Assembly (NCBI RefSeq): GCF_039538365.1 | Contig: NZ_BAABCA010000004.1 | Location: 372,001 to 436,000, forward strand | Origin: Postechiella marina | Lineage (GTDB): Bacteria; Bacteroidota; Bacteroidia; Flavobacteriales; Flavobacteriaceae | Reading direction: 5' to 3' | DNA: 64,000 bases | Shown here: positions 1 to 8,013 of the stretch, one piece after another | Layout: every line of letters starts with the position of its first letter | Numbering within the stretch: the stretch's first letter is position 1 | Program-made: the position numbers and the translations under genes | Notes under the pieces: model-generated | The model's database searches: none | The model's input: only the letters and a program-made list of their open reading frames with translations | What the model was told of the DNA's origin: nothing

Positions 1-9
1 TTCAATCTA

Positions 10-40
10 TTGTATAATTATATTTTGATTTCTATATTTG
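10..40 (+). promoter_or_regulatory. Promoter of the trp operon
   Basis: TTG at 10-12 and TATATTTG at 33-40 are separated by 20 bases and match the Bacteroidota pattern TTG-N17-23-TAnnTTTG. Transcription would begin near 47, about ten bases before the leader peptide ATG. The match is read by eye; the start site is inferred. Confidence 0.6.
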
Positions 41-57
41 GCAAAGAAATATAAATT

Positions 58-105
58 ATGAACACAATTTTAAATAATACTTGGTGGTGGTGCTTTCGAA
101 ACTAG
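58..105 (+). CDS. trpL: trp operon leader peptide (MNTILNNTWWWCFRN)
   Basis: An ATG at 58 opens a 15-codon frame ending at TAG 103-105, with three consecutive TGG codons at 82-90. It lies between a promoter and a strong terminator hairpin, all upstream of trpE. This is the classic layout of a ribosome-mediated attenuator: low charged tRNA-Trp stalls the ribosome on the TGG run and lets transcription continue. No Shine-Dalgarno is visible, which is normal for Bacteroidota. The peptide itself is unlikely to have another function. Confidence 0.85.
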   Translation: MNTILNNTWWWCFRN

Positions 106-106
106 A

Positions 107-187
107 TTCGTGAAGTAACCCTATAGGTATATTTAAATTAAAAATATTCAAAAAGGCTTGTCATTCACGACAAGCCTTTTCTTTTTT
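107..187 (+). terminator. trp attenuator: terminator hairpin with candidate antiterminator
   Basis: A perfect 12-bp stem (151-162 with 169-180, loop ATTCAC) is followed by CTTTTTTC and forms an intrinsic terminator 68 bases before trpE. An upstream segment TCGTGAA (108-114) is exactly complementary to TTCACGA (164-170), which covers the loop and the first bases of the 3' arm, so it could act as antiterminator. Its first bases, TTCG (107-110), can also pair with CGAA (97-100) inside the leader peptide. A ribosome stalled on the Trp codons would free 107-114; one reaching the stop at 103 would mask it. Folding logic is inferred. Confidence 0.8.
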
Positions 188-248
188 CTGAATGTAAATT
201 CAGATTAAAAAAAATTATAAAACCAAAACTGAAATAAATTCAGCTTAT

Positions 249-1655
249 ATGAAAACATTTAACCTTTACACTCATTACAAAAAAATACTAGCAGATACTA
301 TTACACCAGTAGGTGTGTATTATAAAATAAGGGACAAATTCCCAAATAGTATTTTGTTAGAGAGTGGCGATTACCATAAAAGTCATAAAAACTTCTCGTA
401 TATATGCTTTAACCCAATTGCAACCATAAAGGTAGAAAACGAAGTTATTTCTCAGACCTTTCCAGACGGCAGCTCTACAACTACAAACATAGATAATACG
501 GTAAATGTAGCCGAAGAAATTCATAAATTCACAAAACGATTTAACACTAACTCAGACACCGAATTTAAATTTATAAACAACGGTATTTTTGGTTATACTG
601 CTTACGATGCTGTAAAGTATTTTGAGGATGTTAAAATAAGCAAAAAAGAAGACTCTATAGTTATACCAGACGTATATTACGCTGTATATCAAAACATAAT
701 AGCTATAAACCACTATAAAAACGAGGCCTATATTTTTGCACATTGTTTTGATAATGCAGAAAATAATATAGACGAGGTAGACCAAATTATTAACGTACAA
801 AACTTTGCAACTTACGGTTTCGAAACCAGCGGAGAAATAACATCTAACCTAAAAGACGAAGAATTTAAAGAACATGTAGAACTAGCAAAAAAGCATTGTC
901 AACGAGGCGATGTTTTTCAACTCGTACTCTCAAAAAGATTCTCTCAAGAATTTAAAGGTGACGATTTTAATGTATACAGAGCCTTAAGAAGCATAAACCC
1001 ATCGCCTTACCTATTTTATTTTGACTACGGAAGCTTTAAAATTTTTGGTAGTTCGCCAGAAGCACAACTTATAGTAGAAAAAGGTATAGCAGAAATTCAT
1101 CCTATTGCAGGAACATTTAAACGTACTGGAGACGAAGAACAAGATGCTATATTGGCAGAGAAACTAAAAAGAGACGACAAAGAAAATGCAGAGCACGTAA
1201 TGCTTGTCGATTTAGCTCGTAACGATTTAAGTAGACACGGTAGCCAAGTAACTGTAGACACCTACCGCGAAGTTCAATTTTTCTCGCACGTTATACACCT
1301 AGTAAGCAAGGTAACAGGACTGAAACATAAAAATACTTCAACCATGCAAGTGGTTGCAGACACCTTTCCTGCAGGCACATTAAGTGGAGCACCAAAACAT
1401 CGCGCCATGCAACTTATAGAAGATTACGAAAAAACAAGTAGAGCATTTTACGGTGGCGCCATAGGTTTTATGGATTTCGATGGCAATTTTAACCACGCTA
1501 TAATGATTCGCACCTTTTTAAGCAAAGACTATAAATTAAACTGGCAAGCAGGAGCTGGTTTAGTATCAAAATCTAATGCAGACAGCGAACTACAAGAAGT
1601 ATATAATAAACTCGGCGCATTAACAAAAGCAATAAAACTAGCCGAAGATGTATAG
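249..1655 (+). CDS. trpE: Anthranilate synthase component I
   Basis: 468 residues, normal length for TrpE. The enzyme converts chorismate and ammonia (from TrpG glutamine hydrolysis) to anthranilate, the first committed step of tryptophan synthesis, in the cytoplasm. The N-terminal domain carries LLES near residue 36, the family motif that binds feedback tryptophan. The C-terminal chorismate-binding domain shows NPSPYLFYF, PIAGTFKRTG, DLARNDLSR, PAGTLSGAPK and GGAIGFMDFDGN. First gene of the trp operon, directly after the attenuator. The LLES motif favours TrpE over the related PabB. Confidence 0.95.
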   Translation: MKTFNLYTHYKKILADTITPVGVYYKIRDKFPNSILLESGDYHKSHKNFSYICFNPIATIKVENEVISQTFPDGSSTTTNIDNTVNVAEEIHKFTKRFNTNSDTEFKFINNGIFGYTAYDAVKYFEDVKISKKEDSIVIPDVYYAVYQNIIAINHYKNEAYIFAHCFDNAENNIDEVDQIINVQNFATYGFETSGEITSNLKDEEFKEHVELAKKHCQRGDVFQLVLSKRFSQEFKGDDFNVYRALRSINPSPYLFYFDYGSFKIFGSSPEAQLIVEKGIAEIHPIAGTFKRTGDEEQDAILAEKLKRDDKENAEHVMLVDLARNDLSRHGSQVTVDTYREVQFFSHVIHLVSKVTGLKHKNTSTMQVVADTFPAGTLSGAPKHRAMQLIEDYEKTSRAFYGGAIGFMDFDGNFNHAIMIRTFLSKDYKLNWQAGAGLVSKSNADSELQEVYNKLGALTKAIKLAEDV

Positions 1656-1749
1656 AACATGGACATTACTCGAAAAGGTAATAGGTTTTTGTGTTATATA
1701 TGCAATAACTCAAAAGAGATTTAACAAACCTGTACCAAGCACTGCCTAA
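1648..1749 (+). CDS. Possible 33-residue small ORF overlapping the trpE stop
   Basis: An ATG at 1648 overlaps the trpE stop (ATGTATAG) and opens a frame of 33 codons ending at TAA 1747-1749. The product would have a short hydrophobic stretch (VIGFCVIYAI) and a basic C-terminus. It fills about half of the 216-base gap between trpE and trpG, a gap that is unusually long for this operon. I do not recognise a family. Translational coupling to trpE is possible, but it may be chance. Confidence 0.25.
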   Translation: MYRTWTLLEKVIGFCVIYAITQKRFNKPVPSTA

Positions 1750-1871
1750 GTAGGCCTAAAGTCCTAAAGTATAAGTGTGCAGTTGGCAAAATAAGCCAGC
1801 TAAGACAGTTAAAATAAAAGAAAACAAGTCCAGAAAACATGCGTGTATTCATGGCAAGAAAAATAAAAAAT

Positions 1872-2435
1872 ATGAAAGTATTAGTTATCGACAATTACGA
1901 CAGTTTTACATACAACCTAGTACATTATCTAGAAGATTTAAATTGCGATGTAACCGTAGTACGAAACGACAAACTCGTTTTAGAAGATGTAGAACCATTT
2001 CATAAAATAGTATTATCGCCAGGTCCAGGCATACCAGACGAAGCAGGTTTACTAAAACCCATAATAGAAAAATACGCCCCAACAAAAAGCATATTAGGCG
2101 TATGCTTAGGGCAACAAGCTATAGGCGAAGTTTTTGGAGGCACACTAGAAAACCTAAACGATGTTTACCACGGTGTAGCAACACCTGTAACCATATCTGT
2201 AGACGACGAAATTCTTTTTAAAAACCTAGGCAAAGAAATTGAAGTAGGACGCTACCACTCTTGGGTTGTAAATGCAAATTTACCAGATAGTCTTGAGGCC
2301 ACATCGTTTGACGAAAATGGACAAATCATGTCTTTAAGACATAAAGTTTACGACGTTCGTGGTGTACAATATCACCCAGAATCGGTATTAACACCAAAAG
2401 GTAAAGACATATTAAAAAATTGGATTGAAGGTTAG
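1872..2435 (+). CDS. trpG: Anthranilate synthase component II (glutamine amidotransferase)
   Basis: 187 residues when started at ATG 1872, giving MKVLVIDNYDSFTYNLVHYL, the usual N-terminus of the family. An upstream in-frame ATG at 1839 would add 11 basic residues not expected in TrpG, so I reject it. Class I glutamine amidotransferase triad: Cys78 in GVCLGQQ, His168 and Glu170 in QYHPES. It hydrolyses glutamine and passes ammonia to TrpE. In many bacteria the same subunit also serves PabB; none is seen here. It sits 216 bases after trpE and 22 bases before trpD. Confidence 0.93.
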   Translation: MKVLVIDNYDSFTYNLVHYLEDLNCDVTVVRNDKLVLEDVEPFHKIVLSPGPGIPDEAGLLKPIIEKYAPTKSILGVCLGQQAIGEVFGGTLENLNDVYHGVATPVTISVDDEILFKNLGKEIEVGRYHSWVVNANLPDSLEATSFDENGQIMSLRHKVYDVRGVQYHPESVLTPKGKDILKNWIEG

Positions 2436-2457
2436 TTGAAAAACAAAACATAATAAA

Positions 2458-3450
2458 ATGAAAAATTTATTAAACAGACTTATAAATCACGAACACCTTT
2501 CTACTACAGAAGCAAAACAAGTTTTAGTAAACATATCTAATGGTATGTATAACCAAAGCCAAATAGCATCTTTTTTAACCGTTTTTATGATGCGTAGCAT
2601 CACCCTAAACGAACTAAGAGGTTTTAGAGATGCCCTTTTAGAATTATGTATTCCAATTAATCTTAGCAATTTTAATGCTATAGATATAGTAGGTACTGGT
2701 GGCGATGGTAAAAATACGTTTAACATCTCTACCCTATCCTCTTTTATTACTGCAGGAGCAGGTGTACATGTTTCTAAACATGGCAATTACGGTGTATCAT
2801 CAACATCTGGATCATCAAACGTTATGGAACATTTAGGTGTTAAATTTTCTAATGACGAAGATTTTTTAAAACGCTGTTTAGACCAAGCAGGAATATGCAT
2901 TTTACACGCTCCTCTATTTCACCCAGCAATGAAAGCGGTTGCGCCTATTAGAAAAGAATTAGGGGTAAAAACATTTTTTAACATGCTAGGCCCTTTAGTT
3001 AACCCATCGTTTCCTAAAAACCAATTACTTGGTGTTTTTAATCTAGAAATTTTACGATTGTATAGTTTCTTACATCAAAACACAAAAAACAATTATAGCA
3101 TAGTTTATGCACTAGATGGCTACGACGAAATCTCTTTAACCGGTAAAGCAAAAATTGTTTCTAACCATAGCGAAAAGTTGTTTTCGCCCGAAGATTTAGG
3201 TATCGAAAAAGTGACACAAGAATCTATTTTTGGAGGCAAAACCATTAAAGACGCTGCCAATATATTTGTAAACATTATTAATGGTAAAGGCACAGAGCAA
3301 CAAAACCATGTTGTTTGTGCAAACGCAGGTTTAGCTATCGCAACGAGTAAACAAATAGACCATAAAACAGGTTTTGAAATTGCTAAAGAATCGCTTTTCT
3401 CTGGAAAAGCAAAAACAGCTTTAAATAAATTAGTAGAATTGAGTAAATAA
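2458..3450 (+). CDS. trpD: Anthranilate phosphoribosyltransferase
   Basis: 330 residues, typical length. It joins anthranilate and phosphoribosyl pyrophosphate to give phosphoribosyl-anthranilate. The PRPP-binding glycine-rich motif GTGGDGKNTFNIST lies near residues 79-92, followed by KHGNYGVSS and SGSSNVMEHLG. Further matches are NMLGPLVNP near residue 180 and the DEIS motif near 223 (metal binding region). The stop overlaps the trpC start by one base (TAATG), indicating translational coupling in the trp operon. Confidence 0.95.
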   Translation: MKNLLNRLINHEHLSTTEAKQVLVNISNGMYNQSQIASFLTVFMMRSITLNELRGFRDALLELCIPINLSNFNAIDIVGTGGDGKNTFNISTLSSFITAGAGVHVSKHGNYGVSSTSGSSNVMEHLGVKFSNDEDFLKRCLDQAGICILHAPLFHPAMKAVAPIRKELGVKTFFNMLGPLVNPSFPKNQLLGVFNLEILRLYSFLHQNTKNNYSIVYALDGYDEISLTGKAKIVSNHSEKLFSPEDLGIEKVTQESIFGGKTIKDAANIFVNIINGKGTEQQNHVVCANAGLAIATSKQIDHKTGFEIAKESLFSGKAKTALNKLVELSK

Positions 3451-4232
3451 TGAATATACTTGACAAAATAACGCTAGATAAAAAAAAGGAAGTAGCACTT
3501 AGAAAAAGTTTAATTCCAATATCTCAACTAGAACAATCTGTTTTATTTAATAGAAACACCCTGTCGCTTGCCAATAATTTACGCCATAGCACAACAGGAA
3601 TTATAGCAGAACACAAAAGGCGTTCGCCATCAAAATCTGTAATTAATAACACATTAAATGTGCATGATGTGGCTAGCGGATACGAAAACGCTGGTGTTTG
3701 TGGTATGTCTGTTTTAACCGATGGCAAATATTTTGGTGGCTCTCTAGACGATTTACTTTTAGCTCGCGCCAGCTGCAACCTACCTCTATTAAGAAAAGAA
3801 TTTATAATAGACGAGTACCAGTTATTAGAAGCCAAAGCCTATGGAGCCGATGTTATTTTATTAATAGCAGCCATTTTATCTAAAGAAGAAATAAAAAAAT
3901 ATTCTGAGTTTGCTAAAAGTTTAAATTTAGATGTGCTTCTAGAGGTACATAACGAGGAAGAATTACATAAATCTATTATGCCTAGTTTAGACATGCTAGG
4001 TGTAAATAACAGAAATTTAAAAACTTTTGATGTTAGCTTAGAAACAAGCAAGCAACTAAGTGAATTAATTCCTAACGATTTTGTAAAAGTATCAGAAAGT
4101 GGTATTAGTAATGTTAATGCCATTAAAGAATTACAACCGTATGGTTATAAAGGATTTTTAATAGGAGAAAACTTTATGAAAACCGATAACCCAGGAGAAA
4201 ACGCAACAAAATTTATTAAAGACTTAAAATAA
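3450..4232 (+). CDS. trpC: Indole-3-glycerol phosphate synthase
   Basis: 260 residues, a single-domain TIM barrel as expected for stand-alone TrpC. It closes carboxyphenylamino-deoxyribulose phosphate to indole-3-glycerol phosphate. Motifs visible: IIAEHKRRSPSK (substrate and catalytic Lys), VLTDGKYFGGS, LLRKEFIIDEYQ, DVLLEVHNEEEL, GVNNRNLKTF, VSESGI and GFLIGENFM. One-base overlaps with both trpD and the following trpFB frame (TAATG in each case) suggest tight coupling. Confidence 0.95.
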   Translation: MNILDKITLDKKKEVALRKSLIPISQLEQSVLFNRNTLSLANNLRHSTTGIIAEHKRRSPSKSVINNTLNVHDVASGYENAGVCGMSVLTDGKYFGGSLDDLLLARASCNLPLLRKEFIIDEYQLLEAKAYGADVILLIAAILSKEEIKKYSEFAKSLNLDVLLEVHNEEELHKSIMPSLDMLGVNNRNLKTFDVSLETSKQLSELIPNDFVKVSESGISNVNAIKELQPYGYKGFLIGENFMKTDNPGENATKFIKDLK

Positions 4233-6037
4233 TGAAACTTAAGATTTGCGGAATGAAATACCAAGAGAATATGGCTCAAGTAGCAAACTTAAAGCCCGAT
4301 TATCTTGGTTTTATATTCTACGAGAAATCTGCTCGAAATTTTGACACAACCATACCTAAACTACCAAAGTCTATAAAAAAAACCGGTGTTTTTGTTAACG
4401 AACCTATAGATAGTGTTATTGATAAAGTAAACACTCACAAGCTTCAAGCTGTGCAATTACACGGTAAAGAAACACCAGAATATTGCAAAAGCTTACAAAT
4501 ATTAAACATTGAAATTATTAAAGTATTTTCGATTAAAAACGAATTTAACTTTGAAATTTTAAAACCTTACGAAACTGTTTGCAATTACTTTCTTTTTGAC
4601 ACTAAAGGCAAATTACCTGGAGGCAATGGTTATACCTTCGATTGGAATGTGTTAAACAACTACCCATCTACCAAACCCTTCTTTTTAAGTGGAGGTATTG
4701 GTTTAGAGCAAGTACAAGACATTAAAAAATTTAAACAAAGCAAAGCATCTAAGTATTGCTATGCACTTGATGTAAATAGTAAATTCGAAATAAAACCTGG
4801 ATTAAAGGATATTTCGCTTTTAAAAGATTTTATAAATAAACTGAGTAATAATATTATGAATTACAACGTAGACGACAAAGGCTATTATGGAGAATTTGGA
4901 GGTGCTTTTATTCCAGAAATGCTCTATCCAAACGTAGAAGAGTTACGCCAAAACTATATTAAAATTATGGCAGAGCCAGATTTTAAAAAAGAGTTTGATA
5001 AACTTTTAAAAGATTACGTAGGGCGCCCTTCTCCGCTCTATTTTGCAAAACGCCTGTCAGAAAAATACAATACCAAAGTATATTTAAAACGTGAAGATTT
5101 AAACCATACAGGAGCTCATAAAATAAATAATACCATAGGGCAAATACTTATGGCTAAACGCCTTGGTAAACACCGTATAATTGCAGAAACTGGAGCAGGA
5201 CAACATGGTGTTGCTACCGCTACCGTTTGTGCTTTAATGGGGCTAGAGTGTATTGTTTACATGGGAGAAATAGATATTGCTAGACAAGCACCAAACGTAG
5301 CTAGAATGAAAATGTTAGGCGCCAAAGTGGTACCTGCATTATCTGGTAGTAAAACCTTAAAAGATGCTACCAACGAAGCTATTAGAGATTGGATTAATAA
5401 CCCTGTAAATACACATTATATTATTGGATCTGCTATTGGGCCACATCCATACCCAGATATGGTAACTAGATTTCAAGCGGTTATTTCAGAAGAAATTAAA
5501 TGGCAATTAAAAGAACAAGAAGGTAGAGAAAACCCAGATTATGTTGTTGCTTGTATTGGTGGTGGCAGCAATGCTGCTGGTACATATTACCATTATTTAC
5601 ACGAAGAAGATGTTAAAATTATTGCTGTAGAAGCTGCAGGTTTAGGTGTAGACTCTGGCGAAAGTGCTGCAACTTCTGTACTTGGTAAAGAAGGCATTAT
5701 ACATGGCTGTAAAACGTTGTTAATGCAAAGTAAAGATGGACAAATTACAGAACCTTACTCTATTTCGGCTGGATTAGATTATCCTGGTGTTGGCCCTATG
5801 CATGCGCATTTATGTAAAACTGGTCGTGCAGAGTTTATGGCTGTTACAGATAATGATGCTATGAATGCTGGATTAGATTTATGCAAACTAGAAGGTATTA
5901 TTCCTGCTATAGAAAGCTCGCATGCCTTGGCTATTTTCGAACAAAAAACGTTTAAGCCTGACGATGTAGTCGTGGTAAGTTTATCTGGTAGAGGCGATAA
6001 AGATTTAAATAATTATATCGAATATTTTAAAATATAG
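4232..6037 (+). CDS. trpFB: Fused phosphoribosylanthranilate isomerase - tryptophan synthase beta chain
   Basis: One uninterrupted frame of 601 codons. Residues 1-208 are TrpF (KICGMK, GFIFYEKSARNF, VQLHGKETPEYC, LFDTKGKLPGGNG, FLSGGIG). From Met209 (ATG 4856) the sequence is a full TrpB: YYGEFGGAFIPEML, HTGAHKINN with PLP lysine 297, the GGGSNA phosphate loop and LSGRGDKD. TrpF isomerises phosphoribosylanthranilate; TrpB condenses indole with serine. Both parts have normal length and TrpB begins at its usual methionine, so the fusion looks like loss of the TrpF stop. Stops exist in the other two frames exactly at the junction, so a single-base error or indel is possible. Confidence 0.88.
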   Translation: MKLKICGMKYQENMAQVANLKPDYLGFIFYEKSARNFDTTIPKLPKSIKKTGVFVNEPIDSVIDKVNTHKLQAVQLHGKETPEYCKSLQILNIEIIKVFSIKNEFNFEILKPYETVCNYFLFDTKGKLPGGNGYTFDWNVLNNYPSTKPFFLSGGIGLEQVQDIKKFKQSKASKYCYALDVNSKFEIKPGLKDISLLKDFINKLSNNIMNYNVDDKGYYGEFGGAFIPEMLYPNVEELRQNYIKIMAEPDFKKEFDKLLKDYVGRPSPLYFAKRLSEKYNTKVYLKREDLNHTGAHKINNTIGQILMAKRLGKHRIIAETGAGQHGVATATVCALMGLECIVYMGEIDIARQAPNVARMKMLGAKVVPALSGSKTLKDATNEAIRDWINNPVNTHYIIGSAIGPHPYPDMVTRFQAVISEEIKWQLKEQEGRENPDYVVACIGGGSNAAGTYYHYLHEEDVKIIAVEAAGLGVDSGESAATSVLGKEGIIHGCKTLLMQSKDGQITEPYSISAGLDYPGVGPMHAHLCKTGRAEFMAVTDNDAMNAGLDLCKLEGIIPAIESSHALAIFEQKTFKPDDVVVVSLSGRGDKDLNNYIEYFKI

Positions 6038-6052
6038 TTATGATACTTTTTT

Positions 6053-6131
6053 TGCGTTAGGGATTGAACGGTATGTGTGAGCTCCTCGCAGAGAGCGAGT
6101 AGTGAAAGCCCGACCCTTGCGGTAACGCCCA
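6053..6131 (+). ncRNA. Structured intergenic element GCGTTAGGG...TAACGCCC
   Basis: About 78 bases between trpB and trpA, visibly richer in G and C than the surroundings. The ends pair: GCGTTA (6054-6059) with TAACGC (6123-6128), and GGG (6060-6062) with CCC (6114-6116). Inside is a stem CTCGC (6085-6089) with GCGAG (6095-6099). From memory, elements beginning GCGTTAGGGATTGAA and ending in AGCCCGACCC...AACGCCC are common between genes in Flavobacteria. It may belong to the Rfam Flavo-1 RNA family, but I cannot verify that. Orientation is taken from the usual form. Confidence 0.6.
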
Positions 6132-6160
6132 AATTGAAAAATTTAAAAATTATATGAATT

Positions 6161-6925
6161 ATGAATAGAATTCAAACAAAACTACAAGAAAACAAAAAAT
6201 TACTATCTATATATTTTACTGCGGGTTACCCAGATATTAACGATACTGTTTCTATTATTGAAGATTTAGAAAAAAATGGTGTTGATATGATTGAAATAGG
6301 TTTGCCTTTTAGCGACCCATTGGCAGATGGCCCCACTATACAAGCCAGCTCTACAGAAGCTTTAAAAAATGGCATGACTACAGAGGTGCTTTTTAAACAA
6401 TTAAAAGACATTAGAAAAACGGTAAACATTCCACTTATTATTATGGGGTATTTTAATCCTATGTTTCAATATGGTGTAGAGGCTTTTTGTAAAAAATGTA
6501 AAGAAATTGGTATTGATGGATTAATTATTCCAGATTTACCTGTAGATGTTTACCATGAAGAATACCAAGCTATTTTTAAAAAATACGGTTTAACGAATAT
6601 ATTTTTAATTACTCCACAAACGGAAGATAAACGCATACGGTATATAGACTCTATATCTGATGGTTTTATTTACATGGTAAGTAGCGCGAGTACAACTGGA
6701 GCTCAATCTGGTTTTGGAGACGAGCAAACAGCTTATTTTGAACGCATTGCTAACATGAATTTAAAAAACCCACAAATTATTGGTTTTGGTATTAGTAATA
6801 ACGAAACTTTTACACAAGCTACTAAATACTCTAAAGGCGCTATTATTGGAAGTGCTTTTGTTAAGCATGTTACAAATAAAGGAACGAAAACTATTAATGA
6901 ATTTGTGAAATCTATTTTAAATTAA
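6161..6925 (+). CDS. trpA: Tryptophan synthase alpha chain
   Basis: 254 residues, a TIM barrel. It cleaves indole-3-glycerol phosphate to indole, which is channelled to TrpB. Signature IEIGLPFSDPLADGP with catalytic Glu near residue 47 and Asp in FSDP, PLIIMGYFNP, GLIIPDLPV and the phosphate loop region GFGISN and GAIIGSAFV. Last gene of the trp operon, separated from trpB by 123 bases that hold the folded element. The gap is unusual for a trpB-trpA pair, which is normally tightly spaced. Confidence 0.95.
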   Translation: MNRIQTKLQENKKLLSIYFTAGYPDINDTVSIIEDLEKNGVDMIEIGLPFSDPLADGPTIQASSTEALKNGMTTEVLFKQLKDIRKTVNIPLIIMGYFNPMFQYGVEAFCKKCKEIGIDGLIIPDLPVDVYHEEYQAIFKKYGLTNIFLITPQTEDKRIRYIDSISDGFIYMVSSASTTGAQSGFGDEQTAYFERIANMNLKNPQIIGFGISNNETFTQATKYSKGAIIGSAFVKHVTNKGTKTINEFVKSILN

Positions 6926-6968
6926 ATATATTTGATTATTAATAACTAACCCTAAACACATTTATTTA

Positions 6969-7382
6969 ATGGAATGGTATTTAAAAGTAGTGCGCGATAA
7001 TTACGCAAATTTTACAGGTAGAGCAAGACGAAAAGAATATTGGATGTTCGCCTTATTTAACGGAATTTTTATTTTAGGAATCATGCTTGTTTCTGGTGGT
7101 ATTGCTGCTGCTACAGATATGCCTGCTATAATGGGATTATACATTATTTATGTATTAGGTGTACTTGTACCTAGTTTGGCTGTTGTTGTGCGTAGACTGC
7201 ATGATGTTGGTAAAAGCGGATGGTTTTACCTTATTGGATTAATACCATTAATTGGCCCTATTTGGATTTTTGTTTTACTAGTTACAGAAGGTGATACAGG
7301 ACCTAACCAATATGGCCCAGACCCAAAAGCTGAAAACGCTGAAGAAATTAACGAAATTGGAAAGCCTCAAATAGAGTCTTAA
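6969..7382 (+). CDS. DUF805 family inner-membrane protein
   Basis: 137 residues. Begins MEWYLKVVRDNYANFTGRARRKEYWMF, the standard opening of DUF805 proteins (YhaH/YhaI-like), with about three hydrophobic segments near residues 25-50, 55-80 and 90-115 and the conserved VRRLHDVGKSGW loop. The function of the family is unknown. It lies 43 bases after trpA and may be cotranscribed with the trp operon up to the terminator at 7405-7436. Confidence 0.85.
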   Translation: MEWYLKVVRDNYANFTGRARRKEYWMFALFNGIFILGIMLVSGGIAAATDMPAIMGLYIIYVLGVLVPSLAVVVRRLHDVGKSGWFYLIGLIPLIGPIWIFVLLVTEGDTGPNQYGPDPKAENAEEINEIGKPQIES

Positions 7383-7404
7383 AATTTCTATTTTAATATA
7401 TTTT

Positions 7405-7438
7405 AAAAACCTATTCTCTATACAGAATAGGTTTTTTG
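7405..7438 (+). terminator. Intrinsic terminator after the DUF805 gene
   Basis: A 13-bp perfect stem (7405-7417 with 7424-7436, loop CTATAC) followed by Ts. It closes the trp-DUF805 transcription unit before trmL. Being A-rich on the 5' side it may also act weakly on the other strand. Confidence 0.8.
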
Positions 7439-7459
7439 ATTTACACAACACATTAAAAC

Positions 7460-7915
7460 ATGCCACTAAACATTGTACTTATAGAGCCAGAAATACCCAA
7501 TAACACAGGTAACATAGGGCGTTTGTCTTTAGGCTCTGGGTCGCATTTACACCTTGTTAAACCTTTTGGTTTTGAAATTGACGACAAACGCTTAAAACGA
7601 GCTGGATTAGATTATTGGCAACACCTAGAGGTTACTTATTACGAAAACATTGAAGAGTTTTTTGCTATAAACAAAGACAAAAGCATGGCGTTTATGTCTA
7701 GCCATGGCACAAAGAAGCATTGGGATATTCCTTTTGAAGATGATATGTTTTTAATTTTTGGGAAAGAATCGGCTGGATTATCTAAAGATATAACCGAACA
7801 AAATACTGATAGACTTTATAAAATACCGCTTTATAGCGAACATATTAGAAGCCTAAATTTAGCTAATGCTGTTAGTATTGTTATTTATGAAGGGTTAAAA
7901 CACATAGGTAAATAA
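7460..7915 (+). CDS. trmL: tRNA (cytidine(34)-2'-O)-methyltransferase
   Basis: 151 residues, the size of stand-alone SPOUT methyltransferases of the TrmL/YibK type, which methylate the wobble 2'-OH of tRNA-Leu. N-terminal IVLIEPEIPNNTGNIGR, then KRAGLDYW, and the knot region with LIFGKESAGLS, YKIPLYSEHIRSLNLANAVSIVIYE, matching SPOUT motifs 1 to 3. Probably a single-gene unit after the 7405-7436 terminator. Confidence 0.92.
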   Translation: MPLNIVLIEPEIPNNTGNIGRLSLGSGSHLHLVKPFGFEIDDKRLKRAGLDYWQHLEVTYYENIEEFFAINKDKSMAFMSSHGTKKHWDIPFEDDMFLIFGKESAGLSKDITEQNTDRLYKIPLYSEHIRSLNLANAVSIVIYEGLKHIGK

Positions 7916-8013
7916 GAAAGGTTGTAAAAAAAACAAAATATTTTTAATTCTGATTAAACCTTTTACCTATAAAATAGTCTAAACTTAGATTAACAATTAA
8001 ATAAGTATTTAAA

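Noticed and set aside
1839..1871. Upstream start for trpG
   Set aside because: Adds 11 basic residues before the universal MKVLVIDNYDSFTYN start.
1775..2005. 76-codon frame overlapping the start of trpG
   Set aside because: Lysine and arginine rich, in another frame over the conserved trpG start; no family features.
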